Below, in pieces: positions 1-51,714 of a stretch of 64,000 nucleotides of DNA (its first letter is position 1; each line of letters begins with the position of its first letter). The position numbers were made by a program, and so were the translations under genes. The stretch is taken from positions 15,880,824-15,944,823 of the forward strand of contig JACBWW010000018.1 of the NCBI GenBank assembly GCA_020086605.1. Reading direction: 5' to 3'. Origin of the DNA: Lanius collurio. Its lineage: Eukaryota > Chordata > Aves > Passeriformes > Laniidae. Under the pieces are notes generated by a model. It worked only from the letters and a program-made list of their open reading frames with translations, made no database searches and was not told where the DNA came from.

Positions 1-775
1 TATTTGGTAAATAAGAGGAGGAATCATTGTGTTGGTCCTTGCACCCACTTCTCACCCCCAAACTTTGCACAGAGAGCGGCTGCCCTCAGGCTGCAGCCAG
101 AACCACCACAGGACATGGATGGTTGGTGGCAGTGGTGACATGTGGACACCTGGCCTCCTGCTCTGCTCTTGCGCTTTTCAACCCCACTTTTCACTGGCAC
201 CTTTGCTGTCCCGTGTCTCACTGTGCCATGCTTGGGTCCTGGGCACGGGACATGCTCGTGTCTCCTGCCCCTTCCCCCAAGGCTCCCAAATCGTGGCAGC
301 CCCACAGGGAAGGGGACCTGGGCCAAGAACGGGCTCCTGCTCTGAGTACCCCGGGGCCCTTTCGCTGGGTTTTGGGTGGTGGCTGCTCAGACCCCAGTGT
401 CACCCCTGCCTTGCCCTCCCGCGGCCCCGCCGTTTGCTCCTCCCGTTCTTCAGGGAAGTTGATCCCGGCACTGGGGGGGGTTTCTGGAGAGGCTGTTCCA
501 GTACAGGATCCCGGCTATTCCCCACGGAGCCACTGGAGGGCGGCAGTGACCCGCCGCAAGCGGGGCCGCCAGCTCCGGCTGGGCAAACCGGGCCAGCCCG
601 GGCAGGGCGGGCCCGGGGGTGGGAAGGGGCTCCGGAGGCCCCCCCGGGCCGTTTCAGGACCCTCTCCCAGGGCTGCTCACCCGGCGGGAGCCTCAGCCAC
701 GCGTGTCGGTGGCCACTTGAAGCCTCGCGGAGCCTCCAGCGTGAGCGCCCCAGGAGGTTTAGTGGGTTTGGGCAT
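1..775. other. Intergenic, GC-rich block at about 400-720
   Basis: No coding exon can be supported here. The part from about 400 to 720 is rich in G, C and CpG compared with its surroundings, so open frames on both strands are long but overlap one another and resemble no family I recognise. A CTCF-like motif lies inside it at 530-543. The block could be a small CpG island or an exon of an unseen neighbour; nothing in the sequence decides this. Confidence 0.5.
530..543 (+). promoter_or_regulatory. Candidate CTCF motif
   Basis: The 14 bases ccactggagggcgg match the CTCF core consensus CCASYAGRKGGCRS at all but one position (G instead of A at position 6). It sits in a GC-rich block, a usual setting for bound sites. 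Motif match only; occupancy is unknown. Confidence 0.35.
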
Positions 776-1345
776 TCACAGAATGTTTCACAGAAGGATG
801 TGCATTGCAAAGAACCTTTAAAGGTCACCAAGTCCAACCCCCCTGCCATGAGCAGGGACATCTCCATCCAGGTCAGGTGCTGATCCACTGATCTGACCTG
901 ATCTAAGCAACCTGTTCCAGCGTTTCACCACCCTCACCCTAAAAAATTCTTTCCTTATATCTTGTCTAAACTGACCCTCCTTGAGTTCAAAGACATCACC
1001 CCTTGTCCTATAGCTACAGACCCTACTAAAAAGTCTGTTCCCATCTCTTATAGGCCCCTTCAAGTACTGGAAGGCTGCAAAAAGTTCTCTCTGGAGCCTT
1101 CTCCAGGCTGAACAATCACAGCTGTCTCAGCCTGTCTTACTGACGAGCCGACCCTTTCCTCTGATCATTTTTGTGGCCTTCTCTGGACCCTCTCCATCAG
1201 GTCTGTGTGGTCTGTGTCTTTCCTGTATGGACACCCCAGGGCTGGATGCAGCACTCCAGGTGGGATCTCACGAGAGTGGGGAAGAGGGGGAGAATCATCC
1301 CCCTTGACCTGCTGGCTGTGCTGCTTGGGACGCAGCCTGGGATAT
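776..1345 (-). mobile_element. CR1 LINE 3' fragment (minus orientation)
   Basis: This reads as the reverse complement of a bird CR1 non-LTR retrotransposon, with its 3' end at the low coordinate. The minus strand carries decayed C-terminal reverse-transcriptase-ORF sequence: a KEGQFRQDIRKEFF-like stretch followed by VVKRWNRLLR (around 900-1000), and ASHIPGCVPSSTASRSR followed by LVRSHLECCIQPW (around 1240-1340). These are hallmarks of the CR1 ORF2 tail. Frames are broken between the segments, so the copy is 5'-truncated and inactive. The upper boundary is approximate. Confidence 0.88.
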
Positions 1346-2495
1346 GACTGGCCATTAGAAGAAAAGGCACCAGGGTAGACTCAGACCCATTGGGAGTATC
1401 CATCCCTGTTCTTGGTCAGTTTTTGGTTGTAGCTGAGCTTGGCAGAGGTGGTGCCTGCTCCCTTGTCTCTGCTGGACACCTCCTGTGTGGATCTAGCAGA
1501 GCATCTGCCCTACAACACAAAGGCACCTGCTCTCAAGACTTTAAACCTTTTTTATTTTTCCTTATTGGATACCTTTGTGTCTCCTCTTGGACAGAGGTCC
1601 CACCCTCACTGGGTGTTGTTCCTGCTGGGTGCAGTTTGGTTGATGTCTCTGAAGGCTGGCCTAAGGTGGGTCACACTGCCAACAAGACTCTGCCCCGTGA
1701 GTGCCCCAGGCTGGGATCCATCTGTGAGGTCTGGTGAGAAAGTTGCTACTGTGGCTAATGGGGCTTAATGGTCCAACTTCAAACCCCCTAAACAATATTT
1801 ACTCTGTATCCCTCCCACATACACCCAGTGGCTGAATCCAGCATGTGAAATGATGCCTTTCATTTCCCTGTGACTCTGAGGATCTCAAGCCCAGCAACAG
1901 GACAGGCTGACCAAGGCATTGAGTGATCACACCGCTGCCTGTGATGCTCAGGAGCAGAAGCTGGAGATGCCCCTTCCCACGATGTCCATGTGCTAGAGCT
2001 GGTTACAAACAGCAGGGAAAAGTGGCAGCAGGGCTGGAGAAATCTGTCCCAGTGAAAGTGCTGCCGTGTGTCCCTGAAGGCCCGACACACAGGGAATGTT
2101 GGTGTCAGCAACTGCAGCCCCAGCAGCTCCAGGGAGCCCAGCCCAGCACGGGAGTGATGCTGGTGGGCTCAGAGGGGCTTGAGTGTCCCCAGGCAGCTGG
2201 AAAAGCAGAATAGTGTGCAGTGCTGTTCGACGCTATTTGTCACAACCGGTGACAAAGGGACAATCGGCCCCAAGGGATTAACAGACGGGAAGCCAAGGAG
2301 AAGCCTTGGTCAGAGAAGTCAGGACACCTTCCTGATGTGGCCAGCTGGAGGAAGAGATGTTAACAGAGATGGGGGTTGGGGAAGGGGCAGGTCAGAGGAA
2401 AGCCCTGTTCTGCTGCTGGCTTGAGTGATGGGAGTTTGTGCCTATTGAGGTGCATTTTTGTAGCAGAAAGGAAAACACACAGAACTAACATTTCT
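1346..2495. other. Intergenic, no gene seen
   Basis: Unremarkable sequence between the CR1 fragment and the 3' end of PDE6D. The only structure I note is a perfect 8-bp inverted repeat with a 5-base spacer at 2236-2256. Confidence 0.5.
2236..2256. repeat. Short perfect inverted repeat
   Basis: tttgtcac (2236-2243) and gtgacaaa (2249-2256) are exact reverse complements around the spacer aaccg. Each arm contains a TGTCA/TGACA core of the type bound by TALE homeodomain proteins such as MEIS and TGIF. It may be chance. Confidence 0.4.
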
Positions 2496-2499
2496 TCCC

Positions 2500-3037
2500 T
2501 TCTTTGGACGGTAGGAATGTTTTAATTGAGAAATTTGTTTTAATTACATTAGGTGATATCACAGTCTATTTTACAAGTTTGGGGTAACAGGATGTGTGGA
2601 CCAGTTACACAGAAATCCAGTGAAAGGATAAAAATCTACAACATGAGAAAAATGAAAAGGTTAACTTAACCCCAAAAGAAAAGCATTGAGAGTTTGGTGT
2701 GAGTGGAAATGGGAGAGATTATACCAGGGTCCAGAGAAGTAGAAAGGATGAGACTAACATAAATTTACAGTATTGGTTCTGCATGACCATTGTTTGCCTG
2801 TGTTCAGAGACAGCCTCTCTTCCTGAGGGCATCGCTGAGCAGATGGCCCCGTCTCTGAGGGTTTGGTCTGGTCTTGTCAGAGAAGAAAGCAAAATAACTG
2901 ATGGGCAAAGGTCACAACCCACGCTGAGCTGGTCCCCAGGGTCACCGCCTACAGGAGTGTCTTCCACTGGATAGTCGGGGGGTTCTGCACCAAGAACTGT
3001 ATGGAGGAAAACTACAACAGCTCCAAAAAGCCCCATC
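2500..3037 (-). other. PDE6D: PDE6D 3' UTR (inferred extent)
   Basis: This is sequence 3' of the PDE6D stop on the minus strand, up to the ATTAAA hexamers. No further coding sequence or splice donor is evident. The end is inferred from the poly(A) signals, so the length (about 0.5 kb) is an estimate. Confidence 0.5.
2521..2544 (-). terminator. Candidate poly(A) signals of PDE6D
   Basis: On the minus strand ATTAAA occurs at 2539-2544 and again at 2521-2526, about 500 bases past the PDE6D stop codon. Cleavage would fall roughly at 2490-2525. ATTAAA is the commonest variant of the canonical signal. Assignment rests on position and hexamer only. Confidence 0.45.
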
Positions 3038-38362
<35,325 letters not shown>

Positions 38363-38640
38363 GGTCCTGCCGCGCCGCGGGCGGGCGGACGGGGCTGGGC
38401 CGGGCCTGGCGGGAGCGCGGCGGTGACAGCGGAGCCTCAGGACCCCCCGCCCCTCCCTCCCGCGCACCCGCCACTGCCCGGCGCAACCAACCCCAGCAGC
38501 CGCCCGCCGCCGCGCCGACCAATCAGCCGCTGCTGTTCCCTCCTCGCCCCGCCTCCGGGCGTACGAATGACAGCGCTACTGACCAATCAGACAGCGCTCT
38601 CCCTCATTCAAGGGTGGGTGCGCAGCGGTCGCCCAGAGTC
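38363..38640 (-). promoter_or_regulatory. PDE6D: PDE6D CpG-island promoter with two CCAAT boxes
   Basis: Upstream of the PDE6D ATG the DNA is GC-rich and TATA-less. It carries two identical GACCAATCAG boxes (38517-38526 and 38581-38590, NF-Y type), a GC box gccccgcctcc (38546-38556), and a GACAGCGCT repeat at 38569-38577 and 38590-38598 bracketing the second CCAAT box. A TGACGT half-CRE lies further out at 38653-38658. Transcription probably begins between about 38370 and 38480; the exact start is not visible. Confidence 0.7.
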
Positions 38641-38924
38641 TTCGGCAGGGCCTGACGTGGCGGCGATGGAGGCGCTGCAGGATGGCCGGGCAGGGGGAGC
38701 GGGGGGTCCCTGGGCCCGGGATGCCTCAGTGAGGAGCAGCCAAGGGGGCGAGGAGCCGCCACGGGCCTGGCCAGCGCCCGCCGGGCGGCGGCCGAACGTC
38801 CCCGGGCCGCTGGAGCTCGGCTAGCGCGTCTCCCCTGGCAGTGGGGGTCGTACGGTTTCGTTTTTGGCGCTGCTTGGCGGAGCTCCAGCCTTGAACTCTG
38901 AGGTAGTGCCCAGAGCCAGAGCAG

Positions 38925-39060
38925 CTTCTGCTGGAGACCTTCAAAACCCACCTGGGACGAGTTCCTGTGTCATGTGCTCCAGGTGACTCTGCCTTGGCAG
39001 GGGGTTGGACTGGATGAACGCCAGAGGTCCGTCCCAAACCTAACAGTTCTGTGATTCTGC
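38925..39060 (+). mobile_element. CR1 LINE 3' end (plus orientation)
   Basis: The sequence has the standard bird CR1 3' tail: a GGAGACCTTCAAAACC motif, then CCTTGGCAGGGGGTTGGACT, then a terminal ctgtgattctg unit. It is about 135 bp, 5'-truncated, with approximate left boundary, and lies immediately upstream of the PDE6D promoter. Confidence 0.88.
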
Positions 39061-39165
39061 GTGTACCGAGGCCGGAGGCAACAGAATCAGCATGATGGAG
39101 AAGGTTTAGAATAAATAGTGTGCTACCCCCTGGAACAAAGGCAGCCTTCTTTGTGCTGCAGAAAT

Positions 39166-39545
39166 TTGAATCACAGAGCAGTTTGAGTTGAAAGGGACTT
39201 AAAAACCATCCAGACTGGCCTCGAACACATCCAGGGATGGGGCATCCACAGCTTCGCTAGGCAGCCTGTGTCAGTGCCTCAGCACCCTCACAGTAAATAG
39301 TTTCATCCTTATATCTAATCTAAATCTGCCTTCTGTCATTTTGAAGTAATTCTCCTTGTTCTATCATTATGTGCTTTTGTAAAAAGTCCCTCTCCAGCAT
39401 TCTTGTAGGACATCTTGAGGTACCAAAACGCCTGAGTAGGGTCGCCCTGGAACCTTCTCTTCTTCAAACTGAACAATGCAAATTCTTTCCTCACAGGAGA
39501 GGTGGTCTAGCCCTCTAATCATCTTTGTGGCCTTTATGTTTGTGG
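39166..39545 (-). mobile_element. CR1 LINE 3' fragment (minus orientation)
   Basis: It opens with gaatcacagagc and runs through the familiar reverse-complement CR1 text (gggatggggcatccacagc and gcaccctcacagtaaa). Its 3' end faces that of the plus-orientation CR1 ending at 39060, so the two form a tail-to-tail inverted pair. A different CR1 subfamily is likely from the differing 3' tails. Confidence 0.88.
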
Positions 39546-42504
39546 GGGGAAACTCTCAGGTTTGTTAGCACATCCCAGGAGCCAGGCTGCTCTTTAACCT
39601 GAGCAAATTAACCTCTCTGTTAACAATCTGAGTGCAACTGACAAAAGGCATTAAGTCATGGTAAAAATAAAGGCAGCAGTTGTAACCCAGTCCTCAAAAG
39701 AGGACCACTGAACAGTCAGGGTGCCATCAATACACTCACTCATGGCTCCACACACCTCCAAATCGGCCACTGTACAGAAGTGGAGAATGAGAGCATTAAT
39801 AAAAGCTGCATTTAATGTATAAGGACAAGGCCACTGCCAGTATCACCAATAAGAGATCTTAATAATAAAAATAGGCAGCATTTATTTCCCTGATGTATGT
39901 GATCCATGCTCAATTTCCCACCATCAGTTTAAGTGTGTGAAGGGGTCATTTTGAGTCTGGGCAGAGTGCCAGGGGTGAGCTGTGCAAATATATATCTATG
40001 TTTTATTAAGAGTCCATCCTGCATTTTAGCTAGGCTGTGAAATTGCGTGCTGTCTAAGGAGGAGGGACTAAAGATCACCAAGGAGAAAAGACTGGCAAGG
40101 AGGAGAGCAAGACAAAAGCAGACCTGAAAAAGGCAGAAACGAATGGTTGTATGTAAGGGATGAGCCTGCCAGGAGGAAGTAGGACATACTGGTTTACAGA
40201 AGTCATAAGGAACTCAATCCTGTCCCTGGTCAGGCTCCTAAGAGATGAAGGAGCTAGAGACCAAATGGATCTTGTAGCAAGGAACTCTTGCAGCTTTGAA
40301 GGGCTTCTCTAGCATAGGGGTAGGGATGTTTGTGGAGCTTTGAGTTGGAGCCTTTGTATTTCCTGGCCAAGTCTCAGAATTCCCAAATTCACCTTGCTGT
40401 TCAGGGAAGCACAGGCCTCTCATTCATGAACTTGAAAATCACAAAAGAGCTCATGGCTGAAGTATGAAGCTCTTGTGACTAGTGCAGGGCCAAGCAGCAG
40501 TGGAACACTTGACAGCACAACTCAGAGTGACAAAAACCCTGGGATCTCTCAAAATCCTTGGGCTGCATTAACACAAACAGCACTCCTGAGCACATAATCT
40601 TAAAAATCTGCTTGCAGGAGCTGCAAGTCCCTCTATCTCTTGGTGCCACCCGGAACTGAAAACTTTTCCTTCACATTTCTGGTGGGTGTGGCAGTTTCTG
40701 AGCTGCCACTGCAGGTGAGAAGATGCCTCCAGCCTGCTTTCTGCTTCTCCAGCAGCTGTTCTCTCAAGGTACAGGTAAAGGACCTGGTGTTCCTGCAGAG
40801 CAGCATAACTGGGAGATAGTTTAATAAACTGGAGCTTCATCCCACCCCTCACCTGATAGAAGAGGTTGTAAAACTTCACATCTACAACCACTCCAACGTC
40901 ACTTCTTGTGGGGCTGAGATGAGGGTCCAGCAAGCAGCTCAGTCCATGGATCCTGGGAAAGAAAGAGTTTGGAAACTTTTCAGAAGGGCCTGGGAGCTCC
41001 CCTCACCATGCTCTGGAGGTGCGTGCTGGCAGCTGCAGGGGTCAGAAGGCTGGAAGGAATGAGGATGAATGGATGAAGCATGGTGGAAGCACACACAGGT
41101 AAATAATGAAAGATAAGGAAAAATATAAGAAACACAGAAGTATTTTCACTATTGGCCCTCTCCCTGGTGAGGCCAGGTGTCCTCCAAGTCTGGGACCCCA
41201 CTGCTTGGGGATTACTCTGGCAATGCAGGGAAGTAAGGGGAAATAAGGTGAATTATCTGCTGCCTAAAAGGGACCTGGACTGCAGAATCACAAGGGGAAG
41301 AGATGGGGTGAGTCAAGAGATAATGCCAACATTAAAAGATAAAATGGATTAACATCTCGTGGCACACAGAGAGCTGCGTGGGTGGAGCAGGAGTTTGCAA
41401 TAGCTGTTTGAAAGGGAATGAGACAGCTGGACATCCACATACTTTTCCTCTTTAAAAAAAAAATCCATCCCAAAAGCTGAGCTTAGCTGACGCTGTCCTC
41501 CAAAGTCCAGGTCATCCAGCCAGGCTGGCTGTCAACAGTTGGGAGGTATCAGGACAGGCACTCCTGGCTGACCTACATGGGGCTAACAGCTGATTTTAAC
41601 CACAAGCTCTAGCAAAATGTTGCAAAACCAATCCATGGAAAATAGCTCACAATCATATATTTCTATTTCAGCCTGGAATCTGATCTTTAATGACCAGTGG
41701 GAAAAAGGAGGCCTCGCTCTGCTTGTCCAAGGCAACTGCTCCAGCATGTCTGCAGGACAACAGGAACTGTGAGGAAGGACCTGGTTAGGATGTGATTAAA
41801 GAGGTAATTCTCCCTCCCTATGCAGATGAGAGCTAAGTGTGGCTTAAGTAAATTACTGACTGGCTTGTTATAGCCCTGGCTGAGTTCCCTTGTTGTGCAG
41901 GGCCTGTTTTTTTACATCCAATTTGCTTTGAAGCCCAGAGTGTCACAACAGCATTCCAACACCTGCATCTCTGCACTTGTCTGACACTCCTTCTCTGATG
42001 GATGATGGGACCCTAAGGACCTGCTGTAGATGGCTCTGAGACACAGGCTAAGCCCCATCAGTTTCCCTAATAGTTTCTGATGTTCATTCCATGAAAGCTA
42101 CCCCCTCCTGACTGTGCTGGTCTATGATTTGATCTTCAGGGACTTGCTGACTGAAAGTCAGAAGCACTTTGCTCTCAGCTGAAGGATTTTTAATAGAGGC
42201 ACATTTTATTCACAACATGGCATGATGAGCCTACACACCTTAGGGAGGTTAACAACACCCAATTCCCTCTTGTTTCCACCCTTGTTGTGATACCCCTTCA
42301 GGTGTCTTTTGGCTCTTGATCTATGCCCTGGGGAGGATCTTAACCCTTCCAGCTCCCTCCCAGCTCCCCAATGTCACAGCCCTTTGGTTTATCATTTGTA
42401 TGGGCCATTTTTCTATGCAGTTTAAAATCACTTCTATCACCCCGTGGTCTTCACCCCACCTCATGGTATTTCCCAGGAGGATTGGCTGGAGAGGCTCAGC
42501 TGGC
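39546..42504. other. Sequence between PDE6D and COPS7B, no gene seen
   Basis: No exon, RNA gene or named repeat can be supported. A 121-codon open frame on the minus strand at 40568-40933 stands out by length only; it has no recognised family. The rest shows frequent stops on both strands. Confidence 0.5.
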
Positions 42505-42720
42505 AGAATCATAGAATATCCTGAATGGGAAGGGACTCACAAGGATAATCGAGCCTGACTCCTGTCCTTACACAGGACATCCCCAAGAATCCCACCATGT
42601 GCCTGAGAGTGTTGGCCAAACACTCCTTGAGCTCTGCCAGGCTTGGGGCCATGATCACTTCCCTGGGGCGTCTGTTCCAGTGCCCCGTGCAACCATTCAA
42701 TCTAATAATGGCTCCACTTC
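42505..42720 (-). mobile_element. CR1 LINE 3' fragment (minus orientation)
   Basis: It starts agaatcatagaatatcctga, the CR1 3' terminus in reverse complement, and continues with the diagnostic gaatcccaccatgtgcc and ccctggggcgtctgttccag blocks. It ends about 200 bp before the COPS7B CpG island. The right boundary is approximate. Confidence 0.85.
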
Positions 42721-42899
42721 TAACAGCGACGTGGCCTTACAACAGCGGCCCTTTGCACGGGTTCTTTTGGGATGCAAACTCAGGTGATGGTGCCGCAGGA
42801 CCTCATATCCCCAAAAAGAGAGGCAGGAATTTTACTTGCTTATACTGGAACAGCTGCTCGGGACCCAGCGGAGCGGCTGTTGCAGCACGAGCAAGTGAA

Positions 42900-43340
42900 G
42901 TTTGCTCCATGGACTGCTGGACCATGGCTCTATAGCAGCGAGCACACCGAGCCCGCCCTCCCCATCCCGGTATCCCGGGGATGCCGGGTCGCGGTTCCGG
43001 GTCCTGGTGGCCGCCCGGGACCAGGCGGAACGTTCGTTGCGGCCCTTGCGTTCCGGGGGGGAAGAAGCCGCACGCGGACACCGGCGCCGCCATCATGGCG
43101 GCCTGAGGCGCGGCGGCTTCGGCGCCGGGAGCGGCGGGACGGGAGGCCGGGAGCGGAGAGGTAATGCCGGGGCTGGGAGAAGCCTCCCGGGAACAAGGGC
43201 GGCGGTGAGGGACCCCCGGCAGATCACTTCCTGCTGCAGGGCTCGGCCCGGTCGGTGCGGCCCGAGGGTTCTGCCCGGGGTCTGGGGGGAACGGGAGGGC
43301 CGGGAAACCCCCGCCTTCCTGCTGCGGGGTGTGCGGGCCG
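42900..43340 (+). promoter_or_regulatory. COPS7B: COPS7B CpG-island promoter
   Basis: A compact CpG island with TTCCGG (ETS-type) cores at 42995-43000 and 43051-43056 and a YY1-type element, gccatcatggcggc, at about 43089-43102. No TATA box is evident. ETS plus YY1 near the start is typical of housekeeping promoters. Being upstream of the COPS7B coding exons and ending in a good splice donor, it is the likely main promoter of that gene. Confidence 0.65.
43050..43160 (+). other. COPS7B: COPS7B 5' UTR exon (inferred)
   Basis: A GC-rich stretch ending gagcggagag is followed by the donor gtaatg at 43161. The next acceptor with a following in-frame start is at 45052. The exon start is not defined by the sequence; I place it loosely near the YY1 element. 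It contains a four-codon upstream frame, ATG-GCG-GCC-TGA, at 43095-43106. Confidence 0.5.
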
Positions 43341-45052
43341 CTTCCCGCCCTGAAACTCCCTGAGGTACCTTAGCGAGGCCTGACCGGGAGCGAAGCCCGG
43401 TTTGTTCCCCTACTTGGGTTGTTGTTACCTTTAGGCAAGCTACGTTGGGGTGTTTTCTGTATTTCAGTCACTTCTCACCAGGGTAAGTCGGTTGTGGAAG
43501 CAGCGAGGTATCCCTGGTGACACGGGTGTGCACACAGGTTGCAATAGCACCGCAGTTGTCCGAAGGTTTACTTGGAAAGGGGAAGAGAATTGGCATTCCA
43601 TTCCAACTACGGCATGGATGCAGCGAGCCAGTCTTTTGGAATCTCACACATCAGCGTGTGGTTTGATTACCTGTGAGGGAGGACAAAAGAACTGTGAAAT
43701 CTGAATCTCATTCCCAGCGCAGTCAATCTATATTCTCTCCTAAGGAATTTGTCCTCTCTGTGTGTTTCTTCTCTGTGAGCAGAGAGAGCAGCATTGATGT
43801 GCTAGGCAGGCACACTGAATGTTCCTGTATTGCAGGGATTTCCCGGTCAGAACTGAGGTGCTGTTCAGCCAGGCTGAGACTTTGGGGACTGAGATGTCTC
43901 TGGTGGAGAGTGTTAAAGGTTGCCCACTCCGGTTGAGACCATTTGTACCTACAGGTGTAATAGAACAAAGTAAAGTGTATTTTTAGAAGTTGACTAATAC
44001 AGGAAGCTGTCTGTGGTGCCTTCACAAGCCTTAATTTGGTTAGGCCTGGTGAAACAGTGAAACCCCTCCATGACTGTGCTCCCCCACAAGGGTGAATGTG
44101 GGCCCAGTGGTCACACAGAACCAGACAGGTTCTCTGCTCTTGGGTTCTCTGGTGTTTGGTTTTCATGACCAGAGTAAAGGTTATACCCTCTGCTTGATAA
44201 TTATCCCATACAAACATAACACAAAACCTCCCTTATCTGGTTAGTTCTTGGTTTGTTTTCCGAATATTTGTCTTAATTGTTTGTAAACCAACAGCTCATT
44301 TTGTGGAACTTGTTAATAAATAGTGGTTTACATTTCAAAAGCAACATGTTGGTGCTGGGAGACAACGTGTACACCAGAAATGTCAGGCAGCAGCTGAAGA
44401 CAAAGACCTCTCTGAACAGGGACTTATATAGAGCCTTTGTAGAAAGGGTATTTTTATCAGTTAAGCTTCCCAGTTAACCCAAAACACTAGAACTGTACAG
44501 TGCAGACTGGGGAGCCGCTTCCAGGCCATGGTTCTTTTTGCCTTTTGGGTTCAGAAAGCAGTGGGAATTATGGACACACTGTATCAATAGTCAAAGGAAA
44601 AGATGGGATGTGTGGGCATGCAGTGTGGATCAGTTCTTCACAGGGAGTCATGTTAGTTGCTGATTTGGAGCTGTGTAATGAGTCAGGAGGAAGCCAATCA
44701 AATGTATCAATTAGAATCTTTAAAGTTGGCATTATTTGGCAGCATCACTAGAAGGAAAAATCTGAAAACAGCAAGAAATCTAAACTCCTGTCCTACAAGA
44801 AAGGATCTGCAAGAGCAGATCCTTTTAGGGAACTGATCACAGAAATTTTGTTCAGATACTGTGTGAATAATTTTTGCTCCCCAGATAAATCAGCAGTTGA
44901 ACCTGCTGGGTTTCTGGCTTGCCCCCCGAATGTTGAAGGAGAACCTGGCTCTGCTGACACTAAAATTGCTATGCTGAGCACCTTCTGGTCCTCTGCCAGG
45001 CAGAACTGGGCAGAGGAGAAAGGGTATTAATATTATGTTCTTTTACTGACAG
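43161..45052 (+). other. COPS7B: COPS7B first intron (inferred)
   Basis: About 1.9 kb from the CpG-island donor to the acceptor actgacag. A 164-codon open frame on the minus strand (43723-44217) has no recognised family; it may be part of an uncatalogued dispersed repeat or chance. Nothing else is seen. Confidence 0.5.

Positions 45053-51714
<6,662 letters not shown>

Noticed and set aside
27..888. Long overlapping open frames of 160-284 codons on both strands at the left edge
   Set aside because: They coincide with the GC-rich block, overlap in several frames, and match no family; composition explains them. Part also runs into the CR1 fragment.
42772..43363. Frames of 130-153 codons over the COPS7B CpG island
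   Set aside because: Same composition effect; the first exon here is best read as 5' UTR ending at 43160.
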